From assembly GCA_905221605.1 (NCBI GenBank), contig CAJNDS010002148.1, forward strand, positions 528,546 through 592,545: a stretch of 64,000 nucleotides of DNA, written 5' to 3'. Position 1 is the stretch's first letter. Each line of letters opens with the position of its first letter. Made by a program: the position numbers and the translations under genes. The DNA is from Symbiodinium natans (lineage: Eukaryota; Sar; Dinophyceae; Suessiales; Symbiodiniaceae). Of the stretch, positions 54,012-64,000 are shown piece by piece. Below the pieces are notes generated by a model. That model was given only the letters and a program-made list of their open reading frames with translations. It had not been told where the DNA came from and did not search any database.

Positions 54012-54520
54012 ACCCCGCCCAAAAAAAAAAAAAAAATGACAAAGAAAAACAAAAACGGATCCTTGGCCCTCTCCCTAAGATCAAGCCTACACTCCCCTAA
54101 ACCCTAAACCCTAAATCCTCAATCCTAAACAACTAGCTTTCAGAACGGTTCGAGCTTGTGTTCGCGTTCTAGCTTTGCGTGTGTGTGGGGATTGGTGGGG
54201 ATCTGGGACGTCATGTACTTCCCCCGAGGGTCCGTGTTCCTGTAGGTTTAGGGTTCAGGGTGTAGGGTGTAGGGTTTAGGGTTTAATTAAGGTTTAAAGT
54301 TTAGGGCTTAGGGTTTAGGGAAGTATCCTATTTGAAACAGGGTTTCTACAACGGTTCTTGGTGAGTGCATATAGGGTTCCATCGTACAAGCTATTGGTGC
54401 CTTTTTACTTTTGGGGGACCACAGAAATTGAAGGCCAAACTCCATAAAGCATATACTTGTGCTTTCAAGGGGTTCCCATATGGCAGCTTTAGGGCCCGAG
54501 TGTAACCCTAAACCCTAAAC

Positions 54521-54603
54521 TCTAAGCCCTAAACCCTAAACCCTAAACCCTAAACCCTAAACCCTAAACCCTAAACCCTAAACCCTAAACCCTAAACCCT
54601 AAA
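54521..54603 (-). repeat. CCCTAAA array
   Basis: About 11 copies upstream of the CBM9-like gene. Confidence 0.93.
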
Positions 54604-54865
54604 CATGAACCTTTCGGAGTCAACTTTGGAGATGCTGCAGCGTTGAGGGTTTAGTTTATTGGGGGGGAGAGGGGGGGGGGGTGGGGGATGTGCGAGGCAA
54701 AAAGAGCGGGAGGGCAGATGAGCTCAGAACCCCCGCCATTTACCCAGAGAGTGCAATAAATACGCATTCACGAGAAAATGTACCTTAGATTCGTATTCAG
54801 ATCCCTATTATCATGTAAGGTCTTTTCCTGACTTCTAATTAAGGGTATTGGGCTCTTTGGGTACC

Positions 54866-55035
54866 ATGATTAGCCGAATAAACCGTCGTTGGCATCGCCT
54901 CGTAACCATCGGAGCAAGCATGTGGCTCCTCGTGCTGCCATGCAAGCGCTCGGCCTTTCATATCACTTCATCCAGCGGAGAGATCAAGGCATTCGACGCC
55001 AGCAATGTCGCACGTGCGCCGCAACCTCATAGCAA
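54866..55035 (+). CDS. CBM9-like gene exon 1 (leader)
   Basis: An ATG, an Arg-rich n-region, then a hydrophobic core (LVTIGASMWLLVLP), as in a signal peptide or anchor. The frame stays open to 55048. A GC donor at 55036 joins it in frame to 55856. The largest single exon seen here. An in-frame start 18 bp upstream is possible. Confidence 0.6.
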
Positions 55036-58000
55036 GCCTGCGCGTTGAGTGAAGTCAGGGTGTTGCTGCGTACTCGTCGACAGTCAAGATGGCCCAAGAT
55101 GTTGGTTGCTTGTGTCGTTCCGTTGGTTCGGCGTTCGTGAGCTGCCCTAAGGGTCCATGCTACAGGATACCCTCCTAACCCCTATAACCCTAAACCCTAA
55201 ACTATATACGATATAGGTACATGGACCCTTTGGGCTTTCAAGTGACTGTTGTGATGAAGTGAAAAGGTGCTTCCCCCCCAATCTGACATGTCCAGGAGCC
55301 TGGCGGCATGCAGCGAAGGGTTTAGGGTTTAGGGTTTAGGGTTTAGGGTTTAGGGTTTAGGGTTCAGGGTTTAGGGTTTAGGGTTTAGGGTTTAGGGTTT
55401 AGGGTTTAGTTCGCCCTGTGTGTTGCTTGCAACTTCCTGCCAGCCATCGTTGTTCTTCAGTCTTGCAGGGTTTATGGTTTAGTGTTTTGGGTCCAAGCGG
55501 TCGCTGCAGTGTATGGCTGCATGCGACAAACCGCATTCCTGCTGACTGCTGACAGTGGCAAACCAGATACAGGCGACAGGCTGTGCACCATGGCATGATG
55601 AGCTGTCCTGCCCGTGGTCACTGTCACCACCCTGCTGTGGTCTTGGAGCACCAGGTACTTCGCAACATACTTTGATTCTTGCTGTATTGCTTCGTACGAA
55701 ACCCTAAGCCCTACTACTCAAATTCTGGAGCCCGCAAAACTGACCAGGGACCAGATGTAAGGTTCACGTTTAGGGTTTAGGGTTTAGGGTTTAGGGTTTA
55801 GGGTTTAGGGTTTAGGGTTTGGGGTTTAGGGTCGTATAACGAAACAACTGGCAAGGAGAGCCACGGTGACGCCCATAGATGGGGATCTGGAGAAGGCGAG
55901 AGAGCGATTGAGACATTGCACCATGGAGTTCAAGAAGGTTTTCCGGGCCAGGCTAAACATGAACCCTAAACCCTCAAGCCTCAACCCTAAACCCTAAACC
56001 CTAAACTCTAAACCCTAAACCCTAAGGGATGGTCCCTGTTCAGATTACGACAGGTACCCCTTTTCCCTTTTTGTGGTTCTGGGTCCCCTTGAACAAGTAA
56101 CCAGCCAAAAAAAGGGTTTAGGGTTTAGGGTTTAGGGTTTAGGGTTTAGGGTTTAGGGTTTAGGGTTTAGGGTTTAGGGTTTAGGGTTTAGGGTTTAGGG
56201 GTCACCCTTATCATAATATGGTTACTGGGCTACTAAGGACCATCTTTTTTGGAACTGACTAGATGAAGTTGCAAGCCCCAGTCCCCGTTGGCCCATGTTC
56301 CAGGCGGAACAGGTTTTAGGGCATTTAGAGTTCAGGGAATGTTTAGGGTTTAGGATTCAGGGTTCAGGGTTTAGGATTCAGGGTTTAGGGTTTAGGGTTA
56401 GGGCAAGGCGTTAATGGGTTGGTTGGGTCAGAGTGTACGAGTTCTTGCCGGCTACGATAGGGGTTCGGAATAGTTACTAATTGTAACTCCTATATAAACT
56501 ATTATCACCCCCCCCCCAAAAAAAAAAAACAAACAAAAAACAGACCTATTCCAATTCTTAAGGCCCCTATGTTCATGAGTTTTTTTGGCACATGAGCCCC
56601 AAGAACGATATTGAGCACACCACGTCCCTACGTAACAGCAGCAAACCTGCAAACTTCAAATCCAGACCCCTAAGCCATGAGTAGGTTTATGGGGCCGAAG
56701 TCAGCGAAACCCCTATAACCCTCAAAAATCCCCTCAGCCCTAGGCCCTAAAGCATAGGTCTGTCTGGGTTTCACGCAAGACAGGTCATATGGACTTACCC
56801 CAGACCCCAGAACGAAGTCCCCCAAAAAGGCCTTCAGCCTTGATCTTGATTTTGTGAAAAAGCGTTGAAACTTAACTTCGAATCCACTCTCGTTGGGCCC
56901 TTGGGATATCTTTATGTTCCCTTCTTGGGTTTAAGAGGATCATAGAGGGCTTTAAGGGCTAACCCTAAACCCTAGACCCTACACCCTAAACCCTGAACCC
57001 TAAACCCTGAACCCTAAACCCTAAACCCTAAACCCTAAACCCTAAACCCTAAACCCTAAACCCTAAACCCTAAACCCTAGCACTGAAGACCCCAAAGAGG
57101 CTGTGTGGAAGTCGGCTCCATGGCGCTTTGGACCTTCATCGGTGTTTAGGGTTTAGGGTTTAGGGTCAGGGGTTTAGGGTTTGGGGCCCATTTCGGGTTC
57201 AGGGTTTAGGGCTAGGGGTTCAGAGGTTTAGGGTTCAGGATTTGTGGTTGGGTGCTGAGCCATCTGTCCTAAAACTCTGTCCACTGTAGAGACCCGGGGG
57301 GGGAGGCTGGGGAGGGGAGGTTGTGGGAGGTTGGGGTCTGGGTTTGGATGGTTGAGGAACCCTAAACCCTAAACCTTAAACCCTAAACCCGAAACCCTAC
57401 ACCCTACACCCTAAACCCTAAACCCTAAACCCCTAAACCTAAACCCTAAAGTGGTTCGTCTAGTTCTCCGCCGTCTTCCGCCTCCTCCTCTCCTCTCCGA
57501 TCTCGAGCATACTCACAGATGCGCACAAACACGCACTCGCAGGCCCGTACTTAGGGTTTTAGGGTGTAGGGCTTAGGGTTTAGGTTTAGGTTTAGGTTTA
57601 GGGTGTAGGGTTTAGGGTTTAGGGTTTTGGGTTTTGGGTTTTGGGGTTAAGGGTCATGATAACTTACCGACCACATGGTAAGCCTAACCCTCGCATTCAC
57701 AAAACCCGCAACCCCCAGCCGAATGCTCGTTGCAAGCCCTTTGCCCGGAACCCTAAACTTAGGCTCCATACCCTAACCCCTAAACCCTAAACCCTAAAAC
57801 ATCGCGAGGTCTGCAAAGTTTACGGATATCCGCGGCCCTGACGCACCGCCTGGGGCGAAACCCTCACCTTGGCAGGCGCATTGAAGTTGACTGAAGTTTA
57901 GGGTTTAGGGTTTATAATTTAGGGACCTATGATCCCTATATCCCCATAGCTACAGCCCCCTCTGTCCTTGTAAACCTTAACAGCCAGGATTCCACTAACC

Positions 58001-59191
58001 CCATCTTAAAAAGCGCATACCCTAAACCCTAAACCCTAAACCGTCTTTAAAAAACACTGTGGGGTTCAGGCCCCAAACTTGGGAGCTGGTGGGTTTGGCT
58101 TTAGGGGACAGCGCGGGTGTCCCCCCCTACCTCTACACCCTAACCCTGAACCCCTAAATCCTAAATCCTAAACCCTAAACCCTAAACCCTAAACCCTAAA
58201 CCCTAAACCCTAAACCCTAAACCCTAAACCCTAAACCCTAAACCCTAAACCCTAAACCCTAAACCCTAAACCTCTGCTCCAACCCAAAGCTATTCCTGCA
58301 CGCCGGTCGCTTCCCTGGACAACCCAAGAAAGATTGCAGACCACCAGCACGAGCAATGAGCAGCCACGGCAATACTGAAAGAGAAGCATAGTCCGTAGTA
58401 CTCCGACAGCGCCATAGAATCAGAACTGAATACCTTAGACCCTAAACCCTAAACCCTAAACCCTAAACCCTAGCTTATATGAATGAAAATCGCTCCTTGG
58501 GACTGGAGGAACCAGGGTTCAGGGGAGGAACCCGTAAGGGTTGCGGGGCTTGCCATGTTTTGCTTGCAGGAATCTCATTTAGGTATCCTTAACCCTAAAC
58601 CCTAAACCCTAAACCCTAAACTCCGAGTCCAGGCCACGAAAGTCAAGATGCTTTGGGATGATGAGCTCCCTGTCAAATTGGCCACCCCGTCCCCCCCCCC
58701 CCCCCCCCCCCCCCCCCGCCCCAGGGTTTAGGGTTTAGGGTTTAGGGTTTAGGGTTTAGGGTTTAGGGTTTAGGGTTTAGGGTTTAGGGTTTAGGGTTGC
58801 CCTGCGCCCAAACAAAAAGAACAAAAGCAGACTGTCAGGCGTAAACCCTAAACCTTAAACTCTACAAACCCTACACCCTGCGTTCTCGAAGTCTCAGGGT
58901 TCTGTGGATTCATGGGTTTGGGGAGTATAGGGTTTAGACCTGCCTCACTGGACTTCAGCACCCACTTGCAGAGGCAGAAATAGGGTTAAAGGGTTTAGGT
59001 CTGGACCCTAACCCTAAACCCTAAACCCTAAACCCTAAACCCTAAACCCTAAACCCTAAACCCTAAACCCTAAACCCTAAACCCTAAACCCTAAACCCTA
59101 AACCCTAAACCAGGGGCCGCATTCCCGTATTGCTTCGGTAGCCGGATCCCCATACAATGTGCACCGCGCTGCGCTAATAGCGAGCTGACCG

Positions 59192-59224
<33 letters not shown>

Positions 59225-62200
59225 CAAACAGAAAGCCCAAGCTCTACATCGAAAACCCCAAGCCCTACACCCCAAGCCCCAAACCCCAGGCCCTAAACCC
59301 CAAGCCCTAAACCCCAATCTCTACACCCCAAACCGCAAACCCTAAACCCCAAACCCTAAAACACAAACCCTAAACCCCAAACCCCAAACCCTAAACCCTA
59401 AACCCTAAATCGAAGCCCAGGTTCCTCTACATAGGTGCAGTCCTTGACGTGGATGCTGGGGATGAGATTGTGGCCAAGTTCAAGGAGAACGCCCCGGTAG
59501 GGTTTAGGGTTTAGGGTTTAGGGTTTAGGGTTTAGGGTTTAGGTTTAGGGTTTAGGGTTTCGAGGGTTCAGGGTTTAGGTTTAGGGTTGAGGGTTTAGGG
59601 TTTAGGGTTTTGGTTCACCGGGCCGGATGTTTCTTCAAGACCGGGTTCACGCCCTGCCCGACAGAACTCACCGTTATGGCTCCGATCAACCTAACTTCTT
59701 GGGTGTGTAGGCCGAGCTCCGGGTACCCAGCGAGCGTAAACCCTAAACCCTATGAACCCCTAAACCCCAAACCCCAAACCCTAAACCCTAAACCCTAATG
59801 GTTTATGGTTGAAGGTGTATGCCTTACATCACAAGGCTCTGCATGGGGGCTCTCGGGGTATTTTGGGTGGGGGTGTGGTTGTAAAACCCTAAACCCCTAA
59901 ACCCCCCAAATCCATAAACCCCAAACCCTAAACCCTAAACCCGAAACCCCTAAATCTCTAAACCCGATAACCCCAAGCCCCAAACCCTAAGCCTAGGATG
60001 CCCAGTAGTGCCCTTATTCCCTTTTTGGTAGGTTTAGGCTCCCTTGTAAGTCCCTTCAAGCAAAAAAAGGGCACCCTTTTTTCATCCTAGGTTACTGGGC
60101 AACCTAATCCAAAACCCTAAACCCCAAACCCTAAACCCGAAACCCGAAGCCCGTGAGGAGCGAAACTCACCGATTTTTCACACGGACTCGGACTTCGAAG
60201 TGTTCCTGGATCCCGCCGCCCCGGCTTTGGTGAGTCCATTGTTTGGCGTTTAGGGTTTGGGGTTTAGGGTTTAGGGTTGGGGGTTTGGGGTTTAGGGTCT
60301 AGGATTTAGGGTTTAGGGTTTTGGGTCTAGGGTTTAAAGGGATTTGGGCCAGGGTTTAAGGTCGGAGCTTTGGGGTGCTATAGGGGTTCGGGAAGGTTGA
60401 GGCTTTTTGTTCAATCTCAGGCTTTTTTTCAACCCCAGAAATGGAGTCCTGTGCTTGGGGACACCCGAAGCCCTGAACCCTAAGCTGGTGGAGGGTGTTT
60501 TTGGTTGAGGGTTGTTGGTTGAAAAGATCGAAATTGTGTTTAACAGGCCCGTAAGTAACTTAGTTCTTCTGAGTGGGCTTTATATTGTCATATTGAATGG
60601 GTTTTTTCGGTTGAGGGCTGTGAGGGTCTTGGGTTTGGGGTTCGTTCAGCACGGCGCGCTTAGGCTTGTTCGGTTTCGGGTTCAACCCTGAATAAAACCC
60701 TAAAGCCCGAAACCCTGACACCCTGAAACCTTTGGTGGCTTGGACGCCATAGTGTTAGAGGGGCGGTCACCCTAAACCTCAAACCCTAAACCCTCAACCC
60801 TCGACCAGACCCTAAACCCTAAACCCTAAACTCCCTATAATCCAAAATCCGAAATGCCTGGACACCCCAGATGCCAGGCCGGTTGCTGCCACGGGTACAA
60901 GGCCTGTTTGGTGTAGGGTTTCAGGGGTTTAGGGTTTAGGGCTAGCCCTAAACCCTAATCCCAAAACCCTTAAATTCTGGAATTTGGGTGTTTCAGGGTT
61001 TAGAGCTTTAGAGATTTAGGATATTTTAGTGTTTTAGGGTTTAGGGTTTCGAGTTAGGTTTAGGCTTTAGAGTTCAGGGTTCTGGGGTTCAGGCTTTCGG
61101 GAACTAGGTGCCCCATAATGTTGTGCCTTGTGAAAGTCCCTTAGGCTCTGTGCGAACCCTCCAGTTTCCCCTCTCGGAAAGTTTTTTCCGGTTTTGGGCT
61201 CAGGGCTGTTCGAGGTTCAGGGATTTAGGGTTGAGGGTTTAGGGTGGTTTGGGGGGTTTAGGGTTTGGGATGTAGAGCGTCTCGCTGCGCAAGCGGCAGG
61301 CACCGACACACCCAGCGTTTGGAGGTGTCCTCTTTGACCAAACTACCAACAGCACAACGATGTGCCCAAGTCGGCAGGAAGGTTTGCCCCGCCCCCAAGT
61401 CGTCAGGCAAATTTTGGGCCCGAGTCGTCAGGCAAAAGTTTGCTCCGCCCCAAACCCTTCGCCCAAGTCGTCGGCCCTCTCGGCCTAAACCCTAAACCCT
61501 ACATCCTAAACCCTAAATCCTAAACCCTAAATCCTAAACCCTAAATCCTAAATCCTAAACCCTAAACCCTAAACCCCAAACCCTAAACCCTAAACCCTAA
61601 ATCCTAAACCCTAAATCCTAAATCCTAAACCCAAAATCCTAAACCCTAAACCCTAAACCCTAAACCCTAAACCCTAAACCCTAAACCCTAAACCCTAAAC
61701 CCTAAACCTCACCATGGTTCGAGGGTGCCCTCCCTGCCCTGCTAGCAAGGTTCGCGGGTGGGGTCCAGGGATTCCAGAAGGCTTTCAGGGTGTTCCGGGC
61801 CAGGGAGGGTTTAGGGTTTAGGGTTTAGGGTTTAGGGTTTAGGGTTTAGGGTTTGGGGTTTAGGGTTTAGGGTTTAGGGTTTAGGGTTTAGGGGGTTCGG
61901 GAATGAGGACATAGAGTGGCCTAGGGTTTCAGGGCAGGTTTACGGCCTGCTGGGGCTTGGGCTGTTTGAAGATGGGAAGCTTCTTTAGCTGGCTTGAGGA
62001 ACTCTGTGTAGTGTGAAGAATATCTTTTTGACACTTTGCCTTCTTCTTAGTGATGTGGGATTCTTTGGGTTAGCAAGTTGCTTGACTGGTGAAAGCTTGA
62101 GATGCTGAACCCTAAACCCTAAGCCCTGAACCCTAACCCTAAACCCTAAACCCTAAACCCTGAACCCGAAACCCTAAACCCTAAACCCTAAACCCTAAGC

Positions 62201-62472
62201 CACCAACTCTGGGTTAGGGAGTGCTTCCCCATTTCAGGGTTCAGGGCTTAGGGTTTCGGGCTGAGGGCTTAGAGATACGAGGCAGGCAGGCGCGTGGGAC
62301 ATGTTCCCTTACTGGGCTCAAGGGGATCATATTTGGGAATGTTCTTCGCTGGCGGTTGCGGCCCTAAACCCTCAACCCTAAACCCTAATCCCTAAACCCT
62401 AAGCCCTAAATCCTGTAGGGTTTCGGCTTCAGGGAACCTTGTCAGGAGCTCGAGATCAATGCCCTGAACACG
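54866..62472 (+). CDS. Secreted CBM9-like carbohydrate-binding protein, nine exons, 3' end not found
   Basis: A leader exon is followed by eight small exons that join in phase. They give IDGDL, AVWKSAPW, DIRG, KVKMLWDDEFLYIGA, ERNSPIFHTDSDFEVFLDP, CCHGYKELEINALNT in that order. This matches the carbohydrate-binding module family 9-like fold found in bacterial and algal extracellular proteins (typically IDG.LD..W...PW, K.LWD...LY., NS.IFH.D.DFEVF.DP.G..H.Y.E.E.NALNT). The next expected element, W.LLL, is not seen before the window ends. Function: probably binds sugars at the surface or outside the cell; no catalytic domain is visible. Donors are GC (6), GA (2) and GT (1). The fold assignment is from motif recognition only. 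Confidence 0.78.
55317..55408 (+). repeat. TTTAGGG array
   Basis: About 13 copies in intron 1 of the CBM9-like gene. Confidence 0.95.
55856..55891 (+). CDS. CBM9-like gene exon 2
   Basis: Reads RATVTPIDGDL plus a split Asp. Acceptor GCAAG|G; donor CTGGA|GAAGGC (GA). IDG.L is the conserved beginning of the fold. Confidence 0.65.
56030..56237. mobile_element. Family 4 MITE-like element split by a TTTAGGG array
   Basis: The left half ends in CCAAAAAAAGGG; about 12 TTTAGGG units (56114-56200) follow, then GTCACCCTTATCATAATATGG and GGGCTACTAAG. Confidence 0.82.
57081..57141 (+). CDS. CBM9-like gene exon 3
   Basis: Reads TEDPKEAVWKSAPWRFGPSS, containing W...PW. The acceptor is CCCTAG at the very end of a CCCTAAA array; donor TCG|GTGTTT runs straight into TTTAGGG. 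Confidence 0.72.
57819..57875 (+). CDS. CBM9-like gene exon 4
   Basis: Reads FTDIRGPDAPPGAKPSPWQ, the F.DI.G loop. Donor CAG|GCGCAT (GC). Confidence 0.72.
58160..58271 (-). repeat. CCCTAAA array
   Basis: About 15 copies in an intron of the CBM9-like gene. Confidence 0.95.
58633..58664 (+). CDS. CBM9-like gene exon 5 (32 bp)
   Basis: Reads ATKVKMLWDDE with a split Glu, the diagnostic K.LWD. Acceptor TCCAG|G; donor GATGA|GCTCCC (GC). Confidence 0.82.
59008..59110 (-). repeat. CCCTAAA array
   Basis: About 14 copies. Confidence 0.95.
59421..59484 (+). CDS. CBM9-like gene exon 6
   Basis: Reads FLYIGAVLDVDAGDEIVAKF then K. Acceptor CCCAG|G; a GA donor at 59485 joins it to ERNSPIF. An alternative GT donor at 59497 would add ENAP. 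Confidence 0.82.
59995..60105. mobile_element. Family 3 MITE-like element
   Basis: AGGATGCCCAGTAGTGCCC ... GGTTACTGGGCAACCTA; close to the copy at 29492. Confidence 0.87.
60158..60214 (+). CDS. CBM9-like gene exon 7
   Basis: Reads ERNSPIFHTDSDFEVFLDP, the most diagnostic block. Acceptor GTGAG|G; GC donor at 60215. Confidence 0.85.
60878..60901 (+). CDS. CBM9-like gene micro-exon 8 (24 bp)
   Basis: Reads AGCCHGYK between TGCCAG|G and AAG|GCCTGT. It supplies the conserved H.Y between FLDP and ELEINALNT and keeps phase 0 on both sides. Confidence 0.72.
61375..61475. repeat. AAGTCGTCAGGCAAA tandem repeat
   Basis: Four degenerate copies of an approximately 25-bp unit. Confidence 0.75.
61490..61890. 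repeat. CCCTAAA/CCCTAAT array and opposing TTTAGGG array
   Basis: CCCTAAA mixed with CCTAAAT variants at 61490-61707, and TTTAGGG at 61806-61890, face each other across a 100-bp coding-like island. Confidence 0.93.
61705..61806 (+). CDS. Coding island, unrecognised
   Basis: Reads FEGALPALLARFAGGVQGFQ then KAFRVFRARE, ending directly at a TTTAGGG array. It shares the word F.K.FR.FRAR/F.KVFRAR with the sequence at 55924-55950 just after exon 2 of the CBM9-like gene. It lies inside a CBM9-like gene intron, so it may be an alternative exon or a relic. Confidence 0.35.
62446..62472 (+). CDS. CBM9-like gene exon 9 (27 bp)
   Basis: Reads ELEINALNT after TGTCAG|G, with GC donor at 62473. The conserved Trp that should follow was not found downstream. 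Confidence 0.8.
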
Positions 62473-62819
62473 GCAGCGTGCCCAGTGTGAGAGCTCACCC
62501 CAGGAACCACATGAACCCCAACATTGAGATGACATGGTTTAGGGTTTAGGGTTTAGGGTTCAGGGTGATTACCCTACTACACTGCCACCATACACTCTAA
62601 ACCCCTCAACCCTAAACCCTAGACCCTAAACCCCAGTAAGGTAAGTAAATGGATTAGATTCCCTTCCGGGGTTCACGTAGTCCAGGGTGATAGGTCGTGC
62701 GATTCGAGCGTTTCTGGGCTTGGGCCCCCCAAGAAACACGTCTCGCATTCTTTTCGGTTGTTCACTGAAAAGTTGTATATTACTTTGGGGGACGTTTCCG
62801 ACATGAACCAGGCGGATCA

Positions 62820-63068
62820 ATGCAAGATGGTGCCAGGTCTGACAGAGAGGCTTACTTTCAATCTCCGCTGCGGTCTCGGTCCATCAGGGTGAAGGCAAAG
62901 TCGCCTGCGCTCTTGTCCTGGCTCCGGGACTTCACAGACCAACATGGTCAAACTTTGACCCATTCGGCCAACACGATGAGAAGTTTGACAAAGCAGGGTC
63001 CGGAGATGGCGGAATTTTGCATCAAGATGCTTTGCAGCCTCGTGTCTCGGTCTCTTCTCCAGGTCTAG
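62820..63068 (+). CDS. Ambiguous 82-codon open frame
   Basis: An unusually long heptamer-free open frame for this window, with helical content (PALLSWLRDF, MAEFCIKMLCSL). The opposite strand is also open and protein-like. Could be a real exon or a repeat-free insertion. Not recognised. Confidence 0.25.
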   Translation: MQDGARSDREAYFQSPLRSRSIRVKAKSPALLSWLRDFTDQHGQTLTHSANTMRSLTKQGPEMAEFCIKMLCSLVSRSLLQV

Positions 63069-63227
63069 GGTTTAGGGCTGAAGGGTTAGGCCTCAGGGGC
63101 AACCAGAAAGAGCACCCTGCTTCTCCACAGGTCACTGGGGAGGTCTGCATGCAATGGTTTCAGAGCCTGCTTCTTGCTAGCTGTTCGTAGGGAACAAGAG
63201 AATTGGGCCCCTTGTGTTCCGCCGCAC

Positions 63228-63332
63228 AGGGTGGTTTCCGAAAATAGCGGTACCTTTTTTTTGGCCCCTTTCAGGGGAGTCTATTGGGGGTATAAAAGGG
63301 GTACCCCTATTTTGGGAAATCCCCATATCTAA
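63228..63332. mobile_element. Family 6 MITE-like element
   Basis: GGTTTCCGAAAATAGCGGTACC ... GGTACCCCTATTTTGGGAAATCCCC. Confidence 0.83.
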
Positions 63333-63339
63333 GATCCAT

Positions 63340-63512
63340 AAGGCTTTCTCATGACATGGCGCATTGACGTTCAGCTTAGCGACGAGCAGGTTTCCGCACC
63401 TAACGTGTTTTCCCTTCTTGGGCTTAAAAGGATCATATGGGTTTTTCTCAAAATCATGGTCCGGTTTTGGATCCCTATTATAATACGGCACCCAATATTC
63501 AGGGTACTCCAA
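63340..63512 (-). CDS. Ambiguous minus-strand open frame
   Basis: From an ATG at 63512 it reads MEYPEYWVPYYNRDPKPDHD and continues Lys/Pro-rich to about 63340, where it runs into a palindromic element. The composition is protein-like, but it would be the only minus-strand gene here. Confidence 0.25.
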
Positions 63513-64000
63513 AAGGGATCATCATTTTGACAGCCGCCCATATGTCGGGTATGTTTTTCAGAAGGTCTTAAAGCGCCATGCTAGTATTGGGAACCCTAAT
63601 TAAACATTATTACCCTAAACCCTCAACCCTGCACCCAAACTCTAACTCCCTCATTCCTAATGGGACCCCTCAACCTTATATTCCTAAACCCGAAACCCTA
63701 AACCCTGACCCCTAAACCCTAAACCACCTGATTCCTAAGAACCAGTAAGACTAAAACATCTTGAGGAACCCCCGAGAGCTCAAGACCCTTCCAAGCGCTA
63801 AGAAAACCTGGGCATCAACATCTGCGGCCCTCCGAGTCTAAGGGACCCTTGAGGGTCTAGGGTCTACAGGGTCTATTGTCTATAAGGTTTAGGGTTTTGG
63901 GTTTTGGGGTTTAGGGTTTTAGGGTTCTAACCCATTCGGATCCCGGGTTTTGGGATTTGAGGTTTTAGGGTTTTGGGGTTTCGGCGTTTTAGGGTTTTAG

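Larger units (their letters stand above)
50770..54860. other. Repeat-rich stretch without a convincing gene
   Basis: Minisatellites, GA-rich tract, MITE-like elements, octamer arrays and a tandem duplication. One island at 53562-53628 is open on both strands and was not assigned. Confidence 0.6.

Noticed and set aside
55500-55650. Open, protein-like stretch on both strands in the CBM9-like intron 1
   Set aside because: Exon 1 and exon 2 already join in frame without it, and neither strand shows a known motif.

Overview
The window looks like nuclear DNA of a dinoflagellate or a close relative. Three observations support this. The telomere-type heptamer TTTAGGG/CCCTAAA is scattered through the window in both orientations. 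All readable genes lie on the + strand. Their tiny exons join in frame across introns that mostly begin with GC (less often GT or GA) and end in AG followed by G. The assignment is an inference; no rRNA, spliced leader or other species marker is visible. Exons are about 24-170 bp islands of GC-rich coding sequence. Long open frames are nearly absent because the heptamer carries a stop in every frame. Most long ORFs here are repeat artefacts, so the genes had to be found by reading protein motifs across short islands.

Layout. (1) About 0.37-32.0 kb: one ammonium transporter (Amt/Mep/Rh family) gene, with 27 exons placed (about 1.4 kb coding in about 31.6 kb) and one transmembrane exon not located. 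Both channel histidines, the Phe/Trp gate motifs and the C-terminal signature are present. Every intron that I could close keeps the reading frame. (2) About 33-48.7 kb: a series of + strand coding islands, several of which also join in frame, ending in a stop at 48689. I do not recognise the product or products, and it may be more than one gene. (3) About 49.0-50.4 kb and possibly beyond: the start of a short gene with a clear signal-peptide-like N-terminus. (4) About 54.9-62.5 kb and beyond: a secreted or membrane-anchored protein with a CBM9-like carbohydrate-binding fold, nine exons placed, 3' end not found. (5) About 62.8-63.5 kb: two ambiguous open frames.

The introns and intergenic spaces hold telomeric heptamer arrays (up to about 33 copies at 33.2-33.45 kb), variant arrays (TTTTAGGG, CCCTAACA, CCCTCAA, CCCCAAA, CCCCTAAA), microsatellites, poly-G/poly-C tracts, and at least seven families of short terminal-inverted-repeat elements (MITE-like). 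Several of these elements are split by heptamer arrays. One ammonium transporter intron also contains a 1.5-kb AT-rich, heptamer-free block with exon-like stretches that have conventional GT-AG borders and AT-rich codons. It looks like a fragment of a gene from a different genome or compartment.

The most unusual feature is a working-looking gene architecture in which introns are largely built of interstitial telomeric repeat, so pre-mRNAs would carry long UUUAGGG and CCCUAAA tracts.
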